A DNA stretch of 64,000 bases from Pedobacter sp. Leaf194. GTDB lineage: Bacteria; Bacteroidota; Bacteroidia; Sphingobacteriales; Sphingobacteriaceae. The notes under the pieces were generated by a model that worked only from the letters and a program-made list of their open reading frames with translations, made no database searches and was not told the origin of the DNA. This document shows, one piece after another, positions 35,715 through 43,067 of this stretch (positions are counted from its first letter, which is position 1; every line of letters starts with the position of its first letter). Location: assembly GCF_001423945.1 (NCBI RefSeq), contig NZ_LMPU01000013.1, positions 62,001 to 126,000 of the forward strand, given 5' to 3'. The translations under genes and the position numbers were made by a program.

Positions 35715-36557
35715 ATGTCGGATAGAAGATTTTTTATAAAAAGTAGTTTGGCCTCAGTTGTTATGGCTGGGCTGGCTCCGGTTATTTCAGCGGCAAGCGA
35801 AACGCAGCAAAACATAGAATATCCTGAAAAGAAGGCAAGATTAAGGTTTGCAATTGCATCAGACGGGCACTATGGTCAACCCGGAACTGACTTTAAAAAT
35901 GATCATGAAAATATTGTGCGCTGGTTAAATGAAGCTCATAAACAAACGCCACTAGATTTCGTAATTATAAACGGAGACCTTGTACACGACCGCCCTGAAC
36001 TTTTATCGGAAGTGAAAAAGAATTATTACGACCGGCTAAAAGTTCCGTTTTATGCAATTCCGGGCAATCACGACCATGCCGATGCGACAATCTGGAAGTC
36101 TGTATTCGGCTACGAAGACAATTTTTCGTTTGAAAAGAACGGAATTGGTTTTGTGCTGGCAAATACTTCTGATACGAAAGGGACATATATTTGCCCGGAT
36201 AACAAATTTTTGAAACAGGAATTTGAAAAGTTTAAAACACTCGAAACTGTTTTCGTAATCTTACATATTCCACCTCATTTTTGGGTGCCAGAAAGTCCGT
36301 TTGTAGAATGTCCGGATACGATTAGTCTATTGCATCAGTACCCAAATATTAAGGCTGTGTTTCATGGTCACGACCACAGTTTGGATAGCGTTTTCTATAC
36401 AAACAAACTTCCGCATTTCTTTGATTCGCACATTGGGGGCAATTGGGGAACGGCATACAAAGGTTACCGGATTGTAGAAGTTTCTGATGAAAATAAGATA
36501 AGTACCTATCAGGTTAATGCCAGTCAGAATCCTGTACTAAACGAAGTCAAATTGTAG
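35715..36557 (+). CDS. Exported calcineurin-like metallophosphoesterase
   Basis: A 280-residue phosphoesterase. The N-terminus SDRRFFIKSSLASVVMAGLA has a twin-arginine-like export signal. The metal motifs follow the family order: FAIASDGHYG (DxH), VIINGDLVHDR (GD), YAIPGNHDH (GNHD), FVILHIPPHF and VFHGHDHS (GHxH). The frame is open to a TTG at 35691, but the ATG at 35715 directly precedes the export signal. It begins 26 bases after the fused propeller-phosphoesterase gene, so the two enzymes are probably made together and exported to scavenge phosphate esters. Convergent with the next gene, 4 bases apart. Confidence 0.88.
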   Translation: MSDRRFFIKSSLASVVMAGLAPVISAASETQQNIEYPEKKARLRFAIASDGHYGQPGTDFKNDHENIVRWLNEAHKQTPLDFVIINGDLVHDRPELLSEVKKNYYDRLKVPFYAIPGNHDHADATIWKSVFGYEDNFSFEKNGIGFVLANTSDTKGTYICPDNKFLKQEFEKFKTLETVFVILHIPPHFWVPESPFVECPDTISLLHQYPNIKAVFHGHDHSLDSVFYTNKLPHFFDSHIGGNWGTAYKGYRIVEVSDENKISTYQVNASQNPVLNEVKL

Positions 36558-36561
36558 AGAA

Positions 36562-37425
36562 TTACTTTTTAAAAAGCTTGAATATCTTTTTCGCGATTGT
36601 AAAAAGGAGCAAGGCAATAAAACCACCGATTAAGCCGAATAAAAATTCTTTAACCATTGATGGTAGAGCAGGCCATAAATGGTGAAGGTAGTCAATGTTG
36701 TGTACGAAAATGCCGCCCGCAACCAGTATGAGTGCAATGGTGCCAACAACGGCTAAAATTCTGATTAGAATTGGCAAAGCTTTAACCAGCAAATTGCCCA
36801 CTGCATTTAAAAACCCTTTATTTTGTGAGCGTTTGATAAGCTTGTAGCCGGTATCGTCCATTCTAACGATAATGGCAACAATTCCGTAAACACCAATGGT
36901 TGCCAGTAATGCCACAATGGAAACCGTAACAATTTGCAAGGTAAGATTTTCAGTAAGCACCGTGCCCAATGCAATGATTACGATTTCTACGGAGAGGATA
37001 AAATCTGTGGTAACGGCCGATTTGACTTTCGCTTTTTCAGCATCCTTGTCGTCCTTTATAACTTCAGTGGACTGCGGCACAGCTTCTGAGCGGTGAAAGA
37101 GGTATTCGAAAATTTTTTCTGCGCCTTCGTAAGCGAGGTAAAAACCACCGATTAGCAGTATAAATTTAATGGCAACAGGAAAAAAAGCATTGAGCAGCAA
37201 TGCAATGGGAACAATTATAAGTTTGTTTACAAATGAGCCCTTTGTTATTGCCCAAAGTACAGGAAGTTCCCTTGAGGATAGAAAACCTGTCGCTTTTTCT
37301 GCATTTACAGCCAAATCATCGCCTAGTATTCCGGCTGTTTTTTTCGTGGCAATTTTAGCGGTTACCGCTACATCGTCCATCAAAGCTGCTATATCATCCA
37401 AAATTGCAAAAAAACCTGAAGCCAT
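36562..37425 (-). CDS. DUF808 family membrane protein
   Basis: A 287-residue integral membrane protein of the DUF808 (YedI-like) family, recognisable by its start ASGFFAILDDIAALMDDVAV, the segment KKTAGILGDDLAVNAEKATG and FLSSRELPVLWAITKGS, and about six membrane helices. Function unknown. It is transcribed alone and ends against the metallophosphoesterase gene. Confidence 0.88.
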   Translation of the reverse strand: MASGFFAILDDIAALMDDVAVTAKIATKKTAGILGDDLAVNAEKATGFLSSRELPVLWAITKGSFVNKLIIVPIALLLNAFFPVAIKFILLIGGFYLAYEGAEKIFEYLFHRSEAVPQSTEVIKDDKDAEKAKVKSAVTTDFILSVEIVIIALGTVLTENLTLQIVTVSIVALLATIGVYGIVAIIVRMDDTGYKLIKRSQNKGFLNAVGNLLVKALPILIRILAVVGTIALILVAGGIFVHNIDYLHHLWPALPSMVKEFLFGLIGGFIALLLFTIAKKIFKLFKK

Positions 37426-37709
37426 TTCCTTATCCGTTAAGAGCGCAAATTATGAAATGAAATTCAATTGAATCTAGTCAGGCGATAATTTTTTTCTCCC
37501 TTTAAATTTTTTTTCTGATTTCGAAAGGTGCTTTAATTGCAAGTAAAGCGATTTTTATTTGCTTTGAAGTTATGGTTCTTGTCTTTTAATATGTTTTACT
37601 TATCTTAGTTTTTAAGAAAATTCTGTTTGGTGCCGCTTACTGTTAAACGAAGATTGATGCGGCTACAGATGTGAAAAAAGAAAAATCCTTGTTTTAGATA
37701 GTACTTTTT

Positions 37710-38747
37710 ATGAAGAGAACATTCCTATTGTTATTAGCGCTTTTCATCACCGCAACCTTAAATGCCCAAACTTTTAAAAACCCTTTGCTTCCTGCTGGCG
37801 CCGACCCATATAGCTTTTATAAGGATGGCTATTATTATTACACAAACAGCACTGGCAATAGGGTAGAACTCTGGAAAAGTAAAAGCCTGGCCGGTTTAAA
37901 AGATGCACCACATAAAACCATTTGGAAGGCGCCTGCAACCGGCGCTTATTCGAAAAATATCTGGGCACCGGAGGTGATGTATATCCGCGGGAAATGGTAC
38001 GCTTATTTTGCTGCAGACGACGGCAGAAATGAAAACCACAGAATGTATGTTTTAGAAAATGCCTCTGCCGACCCAATGCAGGTTGATTGGGTTTTTAAAG
38101 GACAAATTTCTGACCCGACAAATAAATGGGCTATAGATGGAGATGTAGCAGAAATTAAAGGACAGCTTTATATGATTTGGTCTGGATGGGAGGGTGATAA
38201 AAACGGAAAGCAGGAGATATTTATGGCTAAACTTAAAAACCCGTGGACAGTAGATGGTGACCGGGTGAAAATATCTTCGCCGGAATTTGAATGGGAAAAA
38301 CATGGCGATTTAAACGATCCAAACAACCCACCTCATGTTAGTGTTAACGAAGGACCGCAGTTTTTGATTCACGACAATAAAATTTTTATTATTTACTCTG
38401 CAAGTGGCTGTTGGACAGATTTTTATGCCTTAGGTATGCTCTCCGCTGATTTAAACAGCGACTTCTTCAATGCTAAAGCCTGGGTTAAATCTGCTAAACC
38501 AGTGTTCCAAAAGTCGGTTGAAAACGGTGTCTATGCTCCCGGCCACAATTCTTTTTTTAAGTCGCCTGATGGCAAGGAAGATTGGATTCTGTATCACGCC
38601 AATGATAAACCAGGACAAGGCTGTGGTAATTTTCGTTCACCCAGAGCGCAAAAGTTTAGCTGGAATGCAGACGGAACGCCGAATTTTGGCCTGCCCTTAA
38701 AAACAGATGCCGAGATTGACATTCCTTCAGAGAAAAAAACCAATTGA
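37710..38747 (+). CDS. GH43 glycosidase, exported
   Basis: A 345-residue family 43 glycoside hydrolase with signal LLLALFITATLNAQ. The five-bladed propeller shows the three catalytic acids in their usual places: base Asp in LPAGADPYSFY near residue 31, the Asp that tunes pKa in KWAIDGDVAEI near residue 147, and acid Glu in VNEGPQFLIH near residue 215. GH43 enzymes mostly release arabinose or xylose from plant arabinans and xylans. No SusC/D pair or other pentose gene is next to it. A stray near-promoter TATCTTAG lies about 115 bases upstream. Confidence 0.88.
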   Translation: MKRTFLLLLALFITATLNAQTFKNPLLPAGADPYSFYKDGYYYYTNSTGNRVELWKSKSLAGLKDAPHKTIWKAPATGAYSKNIWAPEVMYIRGKWYAYFAADDGRNENHRMYVLENASADPMQVDWVFKGQISDPTNKWAIDGDVAEIKGQLYMIWSGWEGDKNGKQEIFMAKLKNPWTVDGDRVKISSPEFEWEKHGDLNDPNNPPHVSVNEGPQFLIHDNKIFIIYSASGCWTDFYALGMLSADLNSDFFNAKAWVKSAKPVFQKSVENGVYAPGHNSFFKSPDGKEDWILYHANDKPGQGCGNFRSPRAQKFSWNADGTPNFGLPLKTDAEIDIPSEKKTN

Positions 38748-38759
38748 TGTTACCCCGCT

Positions 38760-39107
38760 CTAAACCTGTTTTAAATAGGCATCAATATACGTTCGCACTT
38801 CATGGTTTGATGCTTCCTTAATTCGGTTGATGAGTTTGTGTTGCGAAGAGTTATATTTTTCAATATAAGTGGCCTCGGTTTCGTTAAACTTTAAATAACC
38901 CTGCTCAAAATATCTTTCTTCAATTTCCGACGATGAATCCATTGAGCGGAACCAGAGTTTAATGAATGATAACGAGCTTTTTTCCAGAAACAGCCAATGA
39001 TAAAGCTCGTCTGCTTTGGCGTCGGCAGGTAAATCCAATCGCTTAATTTCAGTTATTAAGATGTCTGGGTTCTCAAAAAGATAAAGAATTTGATAGCTGG
39101 AGTTCAT
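38760..39107 (-). CDS. Hypothetical protein, 115 residues
   Basis: A short protein starting NSSYQILYLFENPDILITEI, mostly helical and charged, with no signal peptide and no motif I recognise. The frame is open six codons further upstream to 39125, but that adds only MLFLPA, so I prefer the ATG at 39107. The coding character (even amino acid composition, no stop for 115 codons, tail-to-tail fit 12 bases from the GH43 gene) supports a real gene. Function not assignable. Confidence 0.55.
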   Translation of the reverse strand: MNSSYQILYLFENPDILITEIKRLDLPADAKADELYHWLFLEKSSLSFIKLWFRSMDSSSEIEERYFEQGYLKFNETEATYIEKYNSSQHKLINRIKEASNHEVRTYIDAYLKQV

Positions 39108-39300
39108 TGCCGGCAAAAATAACACCTCAAAGTGAAATTCGGCAATGATGTTTTCAACAATTTTGTCGCTAAGGTTTCCAGTTTAGCTATGATATCGACT
39201 TTTTTCTGCGCTTTACCCACTGATAGGTATACCTTATCTATTAATTGTTGGATTATTGATAAAAAGGTGATTTTACGGTATTATAAAACAGACAAATAAT

Positions 39301-39308
39301 TATATTTG
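39301..39308 (+). promoter_or_regulatory. -7 promoter element abutting a small gene
   Basis: TATATTTG, an exact TAnnTTTG match, ending four bases before the ATG at 39313. A leaderless mRNA is implied. Confidence 0.6.
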
Positions 39309-39312
39309 TGAT

Positions 39313-39555
39313 ATGGAAACGCCCAACAAAATTTCTCAAATGAGCTCATTTTTAAAAAAAGTGCAGCAGCTTAGAGGTTTCGGAGATATGGATTCATATA
39401 GCCTGGTTAACGAATTCAAGCGATTTACAAACCTTCCAGAAAACAGCCTTGATAGAATTATTGAGGATTTTTCATCGCCAAATACCTGGAACATTGCCAA
39501 ACGCAAGCTGATAGACGATGTTGAAACGGTAATTGGCGACATCTACAATTCATGA
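39313..39555 (+). CDS. Hypothetical small protein, 80 residues
   Basis: A small soluble protein (SQMSSFLKKVQQLRGFGDMD ... SLDRIIEDFSSPNTWNIAKR), probably all-helical. I do not recognise a family. It is supported as a gene by the promoter element right before the ATG and the strong terminator right after the stop, which together define a single-gene transcript. Confidence 0.65.
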   Translation: METPNKISQMSSFLKKVQQLRGFGDMDSYSLVNEFKRFTNLPENSLDRIIEDFSSPNTWNIAKRKLIDDVETVIGDIYNS

Positions 39556-39581
39556 ACATCCCAAATATGTTATAACAAAAG

Positions 39582-39614
39582 GCCCTCGTTTCAGCTGAAA
39601 CAAGGGCTTTTTTA
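39582..39614 (+). terminator. Terminator after the 80-residue protein gene
   Basis: GCCCTCGTTTCAG pairs with CTGAAACAAGGGC (one C-A mismatch), followed by seven T. It is 26 bases after the stop codon. Confidence 0.85.
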
Positions 39615-39682
39615 TAGAACTTAAGTTCCGGAGTGCATACTCAACCTGAGCCATGGCCTGTAAATTGTGTCGTCATTGAGCT

Positions 39683-40183
39683 TTATAATAATTTCTGATA
39701 ACAATAAAATTTAAGTCCGGGGCGCTTGGCCAGGCTAATTTCGCCGCAAAACTCATAGCCGATTTTCGGAAAAAGTTTGCGGGTAGCCATATTTTCGCTG
39801 TTGGTATCCACTCTTAAAATTTTAATTTCAGATTGCGCTGCAACTTTTTCCGCTTGTTGCATCAGGGCCTTTGCAACACCCATGCCTTGATAATCCGGAT
39901 CTACTGCCAGCCGGTGCGTAACAATAGCAGTTTCTGTGATGTCCCAGCCAGCGTCAGCATATTCCGGATCCTGATCTGTCGTAATTGCCGATATACCGGC
40001 TATTTGCTCATCAATTTCGCAGAGCCATAATTGGTTAATTGAAATATCTGCATTAAACACTTCAGGATTTGGGTAATCATCTCCCCATTGATAGTTGCCG
40101 GAAGCACGCATAACTGGCACCACCTTTTTTACGAGCTGCATTATTCTTGGGATATCTTCCTCCTGGGCTAATCTGATTATCAT
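39683..40183 (-). CDS. GNAT family N-acetyltransferase
   Basis: A 166-residue GNAT fold protein starting IIRLAQEEDIPRIMQLVKKV. The acetyl-CoA pyrophosphate loop is RLAVDPDYQGMGVAKALMQQ near residue 100 (Q/RxxGxG/A), followed by ILRVDTNSENMATRKLFPKI and GYEFCGEI, typical of motif B. The substrate is not known. It follows the secreted DinB-family gene after 17 bases on the same strand. Confidence 0.88.
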   Translation of the reverse strand: MIIRLAQEEDIPRIMQLVKKVVPVMRASGNYQWGDDYPNPEVFNADISINQLWLCEIDEQIAGISAITTDQDPEYADAGWDITETAIVTHRLAVDPDYQGMGVAKALMQQAEKVAAQSEIKILRVDTNSENMATRKLFPKIGYEFCGEISLAKRPGLKFYCYQKLL

Positions 40184-40200
40184 TCGATGGTGGTGTTATC

Positions 40201-40731
40201 TTAAAATAGCTTCTCTTGTGGTGGCGTTACGCCTGCCAAACGGAGGTAGACAGTCGCCTGACCGCGGTGGTGGGTTTGGTGCTCAAAATCCTTGGTGAAA
40301 ACCATTTCCTTTGTCATATCAAAGCGGTTCATGAATTTTACGTGTTCGCCGAGTTGCTTAGGCGACATTGCTTTCAATGCGGCAATTACGTAGTCATATC
40401 CGGCCAGAACAACTTTGGTAACGTTTGCTTTTGATTTGTCCTGAATTTTTTCTACTTCTCCCAGCCCATACGGACTTTTTTCGCCTGTGGCAGTTGCTGC
40501 AAAACCATAGTTTGCATCAGTTAAATGCAGCATTTGCTCTGCAAAAGAACGCATTTGTGGCGTTGGCTTCAACGCATAACCCGATTCCGGCATCACCTCC
40601 AGATACTCCCTGGTGTACGCTTTCGCCCGTTCCCACTCGGCAAGTTTTGTAGCTGTGGTTTCTTGTGCCTTTGTAGTTGCCAGCATTGCTGTGAAGCATG
40701 CTATGCTTAGCATTAATTTTAATTTTTTCAT
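40201..40731 (-). CDS. Exported DinB/YfiT-like four-helix protein
   Basis: A 176-residue protein with signal MLSIACFTAMLATTKA and a DinB/YfiT-like four-helix bundle. The metal-binding histidines are visible in EQMLHLTDANYGF and in FEHQTHHRGQATVYLRLAG near the C-terminus. This family is unrelated to DNA polymerase IV despite the name. Cytoplasmic relatives are thiol transferases or metal-dependent hydrolases; an exported version may act in the periplasm. The promoter at 40752-40759 serves it and the GNAT gene. Confidence 0.82.
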   Translation of the reverse strand: MKKLKLMLSIACFTAMLATTKAQETTATKLAEWERAKAYTREYLEVMPESGYALKPTPQMRSFAEQMLHLTDANYGFAATATGEKSPYGLGEVEKIQDKSKANVTKVVLAGYDYVIAALKAMSPKQLGEHVKFMNRFDMTKEMVFTKDFEHQTHHRGQATVYLRLAGVTPPQEKLF

Positions 40732-41126
40732 AATTTGGTTTGTTTTTGTTGCAAATATAGGTTAGAAAAACCATCAAGTTTATAATGGAGCCCGAAAATT
40801 GTTGAAGCGAAGTTGCGACAGACTTGTCTCGGGCATCAGCATGAACATCCAGCAAAACGACTTGTTGCCAGCAAATTTTAGATGGTTAGAAAAATCAGCA
40901 GACAATATTTTCGTTCGTTTTTGAATATTATGATGATAAATGTCAAACAGTTTTTGTAATTACTTGCATCGCGTAATAAAAAGACCGTTTATTATCTTCA
41001 GCATAATTAATAAATTCTGTACATTTACGACTACAAGCGGAAGAAACAAAAATTCTTGTTTCGAAAGTGGAATATCATGCCTGAGTATAAAACTAATTAG
41101 CACCCATTCATCCCAATATCCAAACA
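40732..41126. other. Divergent intergenic region
   Basis: About 395 bases between the minus-strand DinB-like gene and the plus-strand response regulator gene. It holds the minus-strand promoter at 40752-40759. I found no exact TAnnTTTG element for the response regulator and no coding sequence that I can support. Confidence 0.5.
40752..40759 (-). promoter_or_regulatory. -7 promoter element of the DinB-like/GNAT operon
   Basis: Minus-strand TATATTTG, an exact TAnnTTTG match, 21 bases upstream of the start at 40731. Confidence 0.6.
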
Positions 41127-41774
41127 ATGAAAACAAAAAACACTGTAAGTACTTTTTCGGTACTTATTGCTGATGATCATGAAATCATCCGCCGAGGGCT
41201 AAAAAACCTGATATCAGATTACTGGGCGGGTGTCGAAATTTTAAATGCTTCAACTATGCAAGAGGCCTTGATAGAAACCGAAAAATCGCCGAGCCTTGTT
41301 ATTATAGATGTAAATTTGCCTGGCGGGAACAATTTAAAGGTAATTGACCAGATAAAACTCGTACAGCCCAATGCTAAGATTCTGGTATTTTCATCTCTCA
41401 ATGAAAACATTTACGCAGTTCCTTATTTAAAAGCGGGCGCTTCCGGTTATTTGACGAAGAATGCTGAAGAATCGGAAATTGTGACGGCGATAACCACAAT
41501 CCTCGCAGGGAGCAGGTACTCGAGCCGTAATGTTAAAGAGAATATGTTCAACAGTATTCTAGGCAATGATGCGGATAATCCTTTCACAAAACTATCTGCA
41601 AGAGAACTGGAAGTAGCTGAGTTGTTGACAAAAGGAATTGGGGTATTGGAAATCTCTAACCAGTTAAATTTACAGATGGGTACGGTTAGCACTTATAAAC
41701 TTAGGCTTTTTCAGAAGTTAAAAATAAAAAGCATTATCGAGCTGGCAGAAAAGATGAGTATCTACGAAAAGTAG
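41127..41774 (+). CDS. NarL/LuxR-type response regulator, orphan
   Basis: A 215-residue two-domain response regulator. The receiver has the acidic pair in VLIADDHEIIRRGL, the phospho-acceptor Asp in SLVIIDVNLPGG near residue 60, Ser in ILVFSSLNEN and Lys in GASGYLTKNA. The C-terminal LuxR helix-turn-helix is LSARELEVAELLTKGIGVLE then MGTVSTYKLRLFQKL. All receiver residues needed for phosphorylation are present. No histidine kinase gene is adjacent on either side, so its partner must be encoded elsewhere. Confidence 0.92.
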   Translation: MKTKNTVSTFSVLIADDHEIIRRGLKNLISDYWAGVEILNASTMQEALIETEKSPSLVIIDVNLPGGNNLKVIDQIKLVQPNAKILVFSSLNENIYAVPYLKAGASGYLTKNAEESEIVTAITTILAGSRYSSRNVKENMFNSILGNDADNPFTKLSARELEVAELLTKGIGVLEISNQLNLQMGTVSTYKLRLFQKLKIKSIIELAEKMSIYEK

Positions 41775-41800
41775 TTTCAGCGCTTTGCTGTAAAATAAGA

Positions 41801-41826
41801 AAAGAGCCATTAAGGCTCTTTTTTTT
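41801..41826 (+). terminator. Terminator after the response regulator gene
   Basis: AAAGAGCC/GGCTCTTT stem around ATTAA, followed by T to 41826. It lies tail-to-tail with the next minus-strand gene and overlaps its stop codon by two bases. Confidence 0.8.
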
Positions 41827-42010
41827 ATGGTTTTTTTTCTTTGTTTACTGTACCCGGGCCTTCTTCGCCCGACTCGTTAGGTTTTTCGCCAGCCTGGCCA
41901 AACTTTTCAGAAGCGCCTGCTCCATTCTGGTCGAAACTTGCCTTTTCTTCAGATGTACCCGAATTCTTGGCATCTTCGTTTGTATTGTTCTTTTCATCTT
42001 TATTGTCCAT
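41825..42010 (-). CDS. Small disordered acidic protein
   Basis: A 61-residue protein made almost only of Asp, Glu, Lys, Asn, Gly and Ser (for example NKDEKNNTNEDAKNSGTSEE), with no hydrophobic core. It should be intrinsically unstructured. It starts 19 bases after the SDR gene on the same strand, so it is likely co-transcribed with it. Small hydrophilic proteins of this kind often accompany stress-induced oxidoreductases, which is a guess here. Low complexity makes the gene call less certain. Confidence 0.55.
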   Translation of the reverse strand: MDNKDEKNNTNEDAKNSGTSEEKASFDQNGAGASEKFGQAGEKPNESGEEGPGTVNKEKKP

Positions 42011-42029
42011 GATACTTCATTTTTAGGTT

Positions 42030-42911
42030 TTAAATTGTGATTCTTCCACCGGTAACCGGAAGGGTAGCTCCTGATACATAACTCGCATCATCTGATGCTA
42101 AAAATACGTAAGCATGCGCAACCTCTACTGGCTGGCCAGGGCGGCCCATTGGCGTGTCTTTTCCAAAATTTTCAGGTTCAGGCATTGTAGATGGAATTAA
42201 TGGTGTCCAGATGGGGCCTGGTGCAACGGCATTTACTCGAATTCCTTTACCTGCCTCTAATAAAATCTGACTTAAGTTTGCCGTAAAATTCTGTATCGCA
42301 CCTTTAGTTGCGGCATAGGGTAGAAGCAATGGTGTTGGAGAATAGGCATTTACGGAAGTGGTATTTATAATGCTGCTTCCGGGTTTCATGTGTGGTTCTG
42401 CTGCTTTACTTAAGTAAAACATCGGATGAATGTTTGTTTCGAAAGTTTTAACCCATTCTTCAGAAGGGATTTCTCCCAAAGATTCGCGAGCCATTTGAAA
42501 AGCAGCATTATTTACAAGGATGTCGATTTGGCCAAAGTTTTCTACAGCCAGGTTTATTATTTCTTTGCAATGCGCTTCACTTCTGATATCGCCTTTAATT
42601 AAAATCGCTTTTTTACCTTCAGCTTTTATGTACTCGGCGGTATCCTCTGCATCAACGGTTTCCGAATCGTCTAAATAGCTAATTAATACGTCGGCACCCT
42701 CGCGTGCAAAAGCAATGGCAACAGCTTTACCGATGCCTGAATCGCCACCCGTAATTATTGCCTTTTTACCGTTAAGCTTGCCGGAGCCGCGGTAAGATTT
42801 TTCGCCATGGTCTGCTAATGGAGATAATTCGGCTTCAGTTCCCGGCGTAGATTGTTCCTGCTTGGGGAACGGTGGTACAGGATATTTATCTGCTGGATTT
42901 TCGTTTTTCAT
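42030..42911 (-). CDS. SDR family oxidoreductase (YghA/GSP39-like)
   Basis: A 293-residue short-chain dehydrogenase with a roughly 45-residue N-terminal extension (PPFPKQEQSTPGTEAELSPL) typical of the YghA and general-stress-protein-39 group. Cofactor motif: KKAIITGGDSGIGKAVAIAF near residue 48. Active site: NNAAFQ, INTTSVNAYSPT with the catalytic Ser, and LPYAATKGAIQNF with Tyr and Lys (YxxxK as YAATK). The C-terminus ATLPVTGGRITI is standard. Substrate unknown. Divergent from dinB. Confidence 0.9.
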   Translation of the reverse strand: MKNENPADKYPVPPFPKQEQSTPGTEAELSPLADHGEKSYRGSGKLNGKKAIITGGDSGIGKAVAIAFAREGADVLISYLDDSETVDAEDTAEYIKAEGKKAILIKGDIRSEAHCKEIINLAVENFGQIDILVNNAAFQMARESLGEIPSEEWVKTFETNIHPMFYLSKAAEPHMKPGSSIINTTSVNAYSPTPLLLPYAATKGAIQNFTANLSQILLEAGKGIRVNAVAPGPIWTPLIPSTMPEPENFGKDTPMGRPGQPVEVAHAYVFLASDDASYVSGATLPVTGGRITI

Positions 42912-42975
42912 AATATTGGCTTTTGTTTAAGTAAAACAGCATAAAAAGAAAAAAGGTTTAATTAAATCCTTAAAA

Positions 42976-43039
42976 CTAAATATGTTAGCAAAATTTTAGT
43001 AAATAAAGATTAAAACTATCTTAAAGCTAAATAAATTAG
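42976..43039 (+). promoter_or_regulatory. Pair of operator-like sites before dinB
   Basis: Two near-identical 13-base sites, CTAAATATGTTAG (42976-42988) and CTAAATAAATTAG (43027-43039), each with CTAA/TTAG inverted ends, are spaced 51 bases start to start. The second ends two bases before the dinB -7 element, where a bound repressor would block RNA polymerase. The regulator is not identified in this window. Confidence 0.45.
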
Positions 43040-43041
43040 TA

Positions 43042-43049
43042 TAAATTTG
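43042..43049 (+). promoter_or_regulatory. -7 promoter element of the dinB-dnaE operon
   Basis: TAAATTTG, an exact TAnnTTTG match, 18 bases before the dinB ATG at 43068. Confidence 0.55.
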
Positions 43050-43067
43050 TTTACCAAAATATTGATT

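Noticed and set aside
40201..40731. DNA polymerase IV paralogue named DinB
   Set aside because: The sequence is a four-helix DinB/YfiT-like protein with a signal peptide and has no polymerase motifs.
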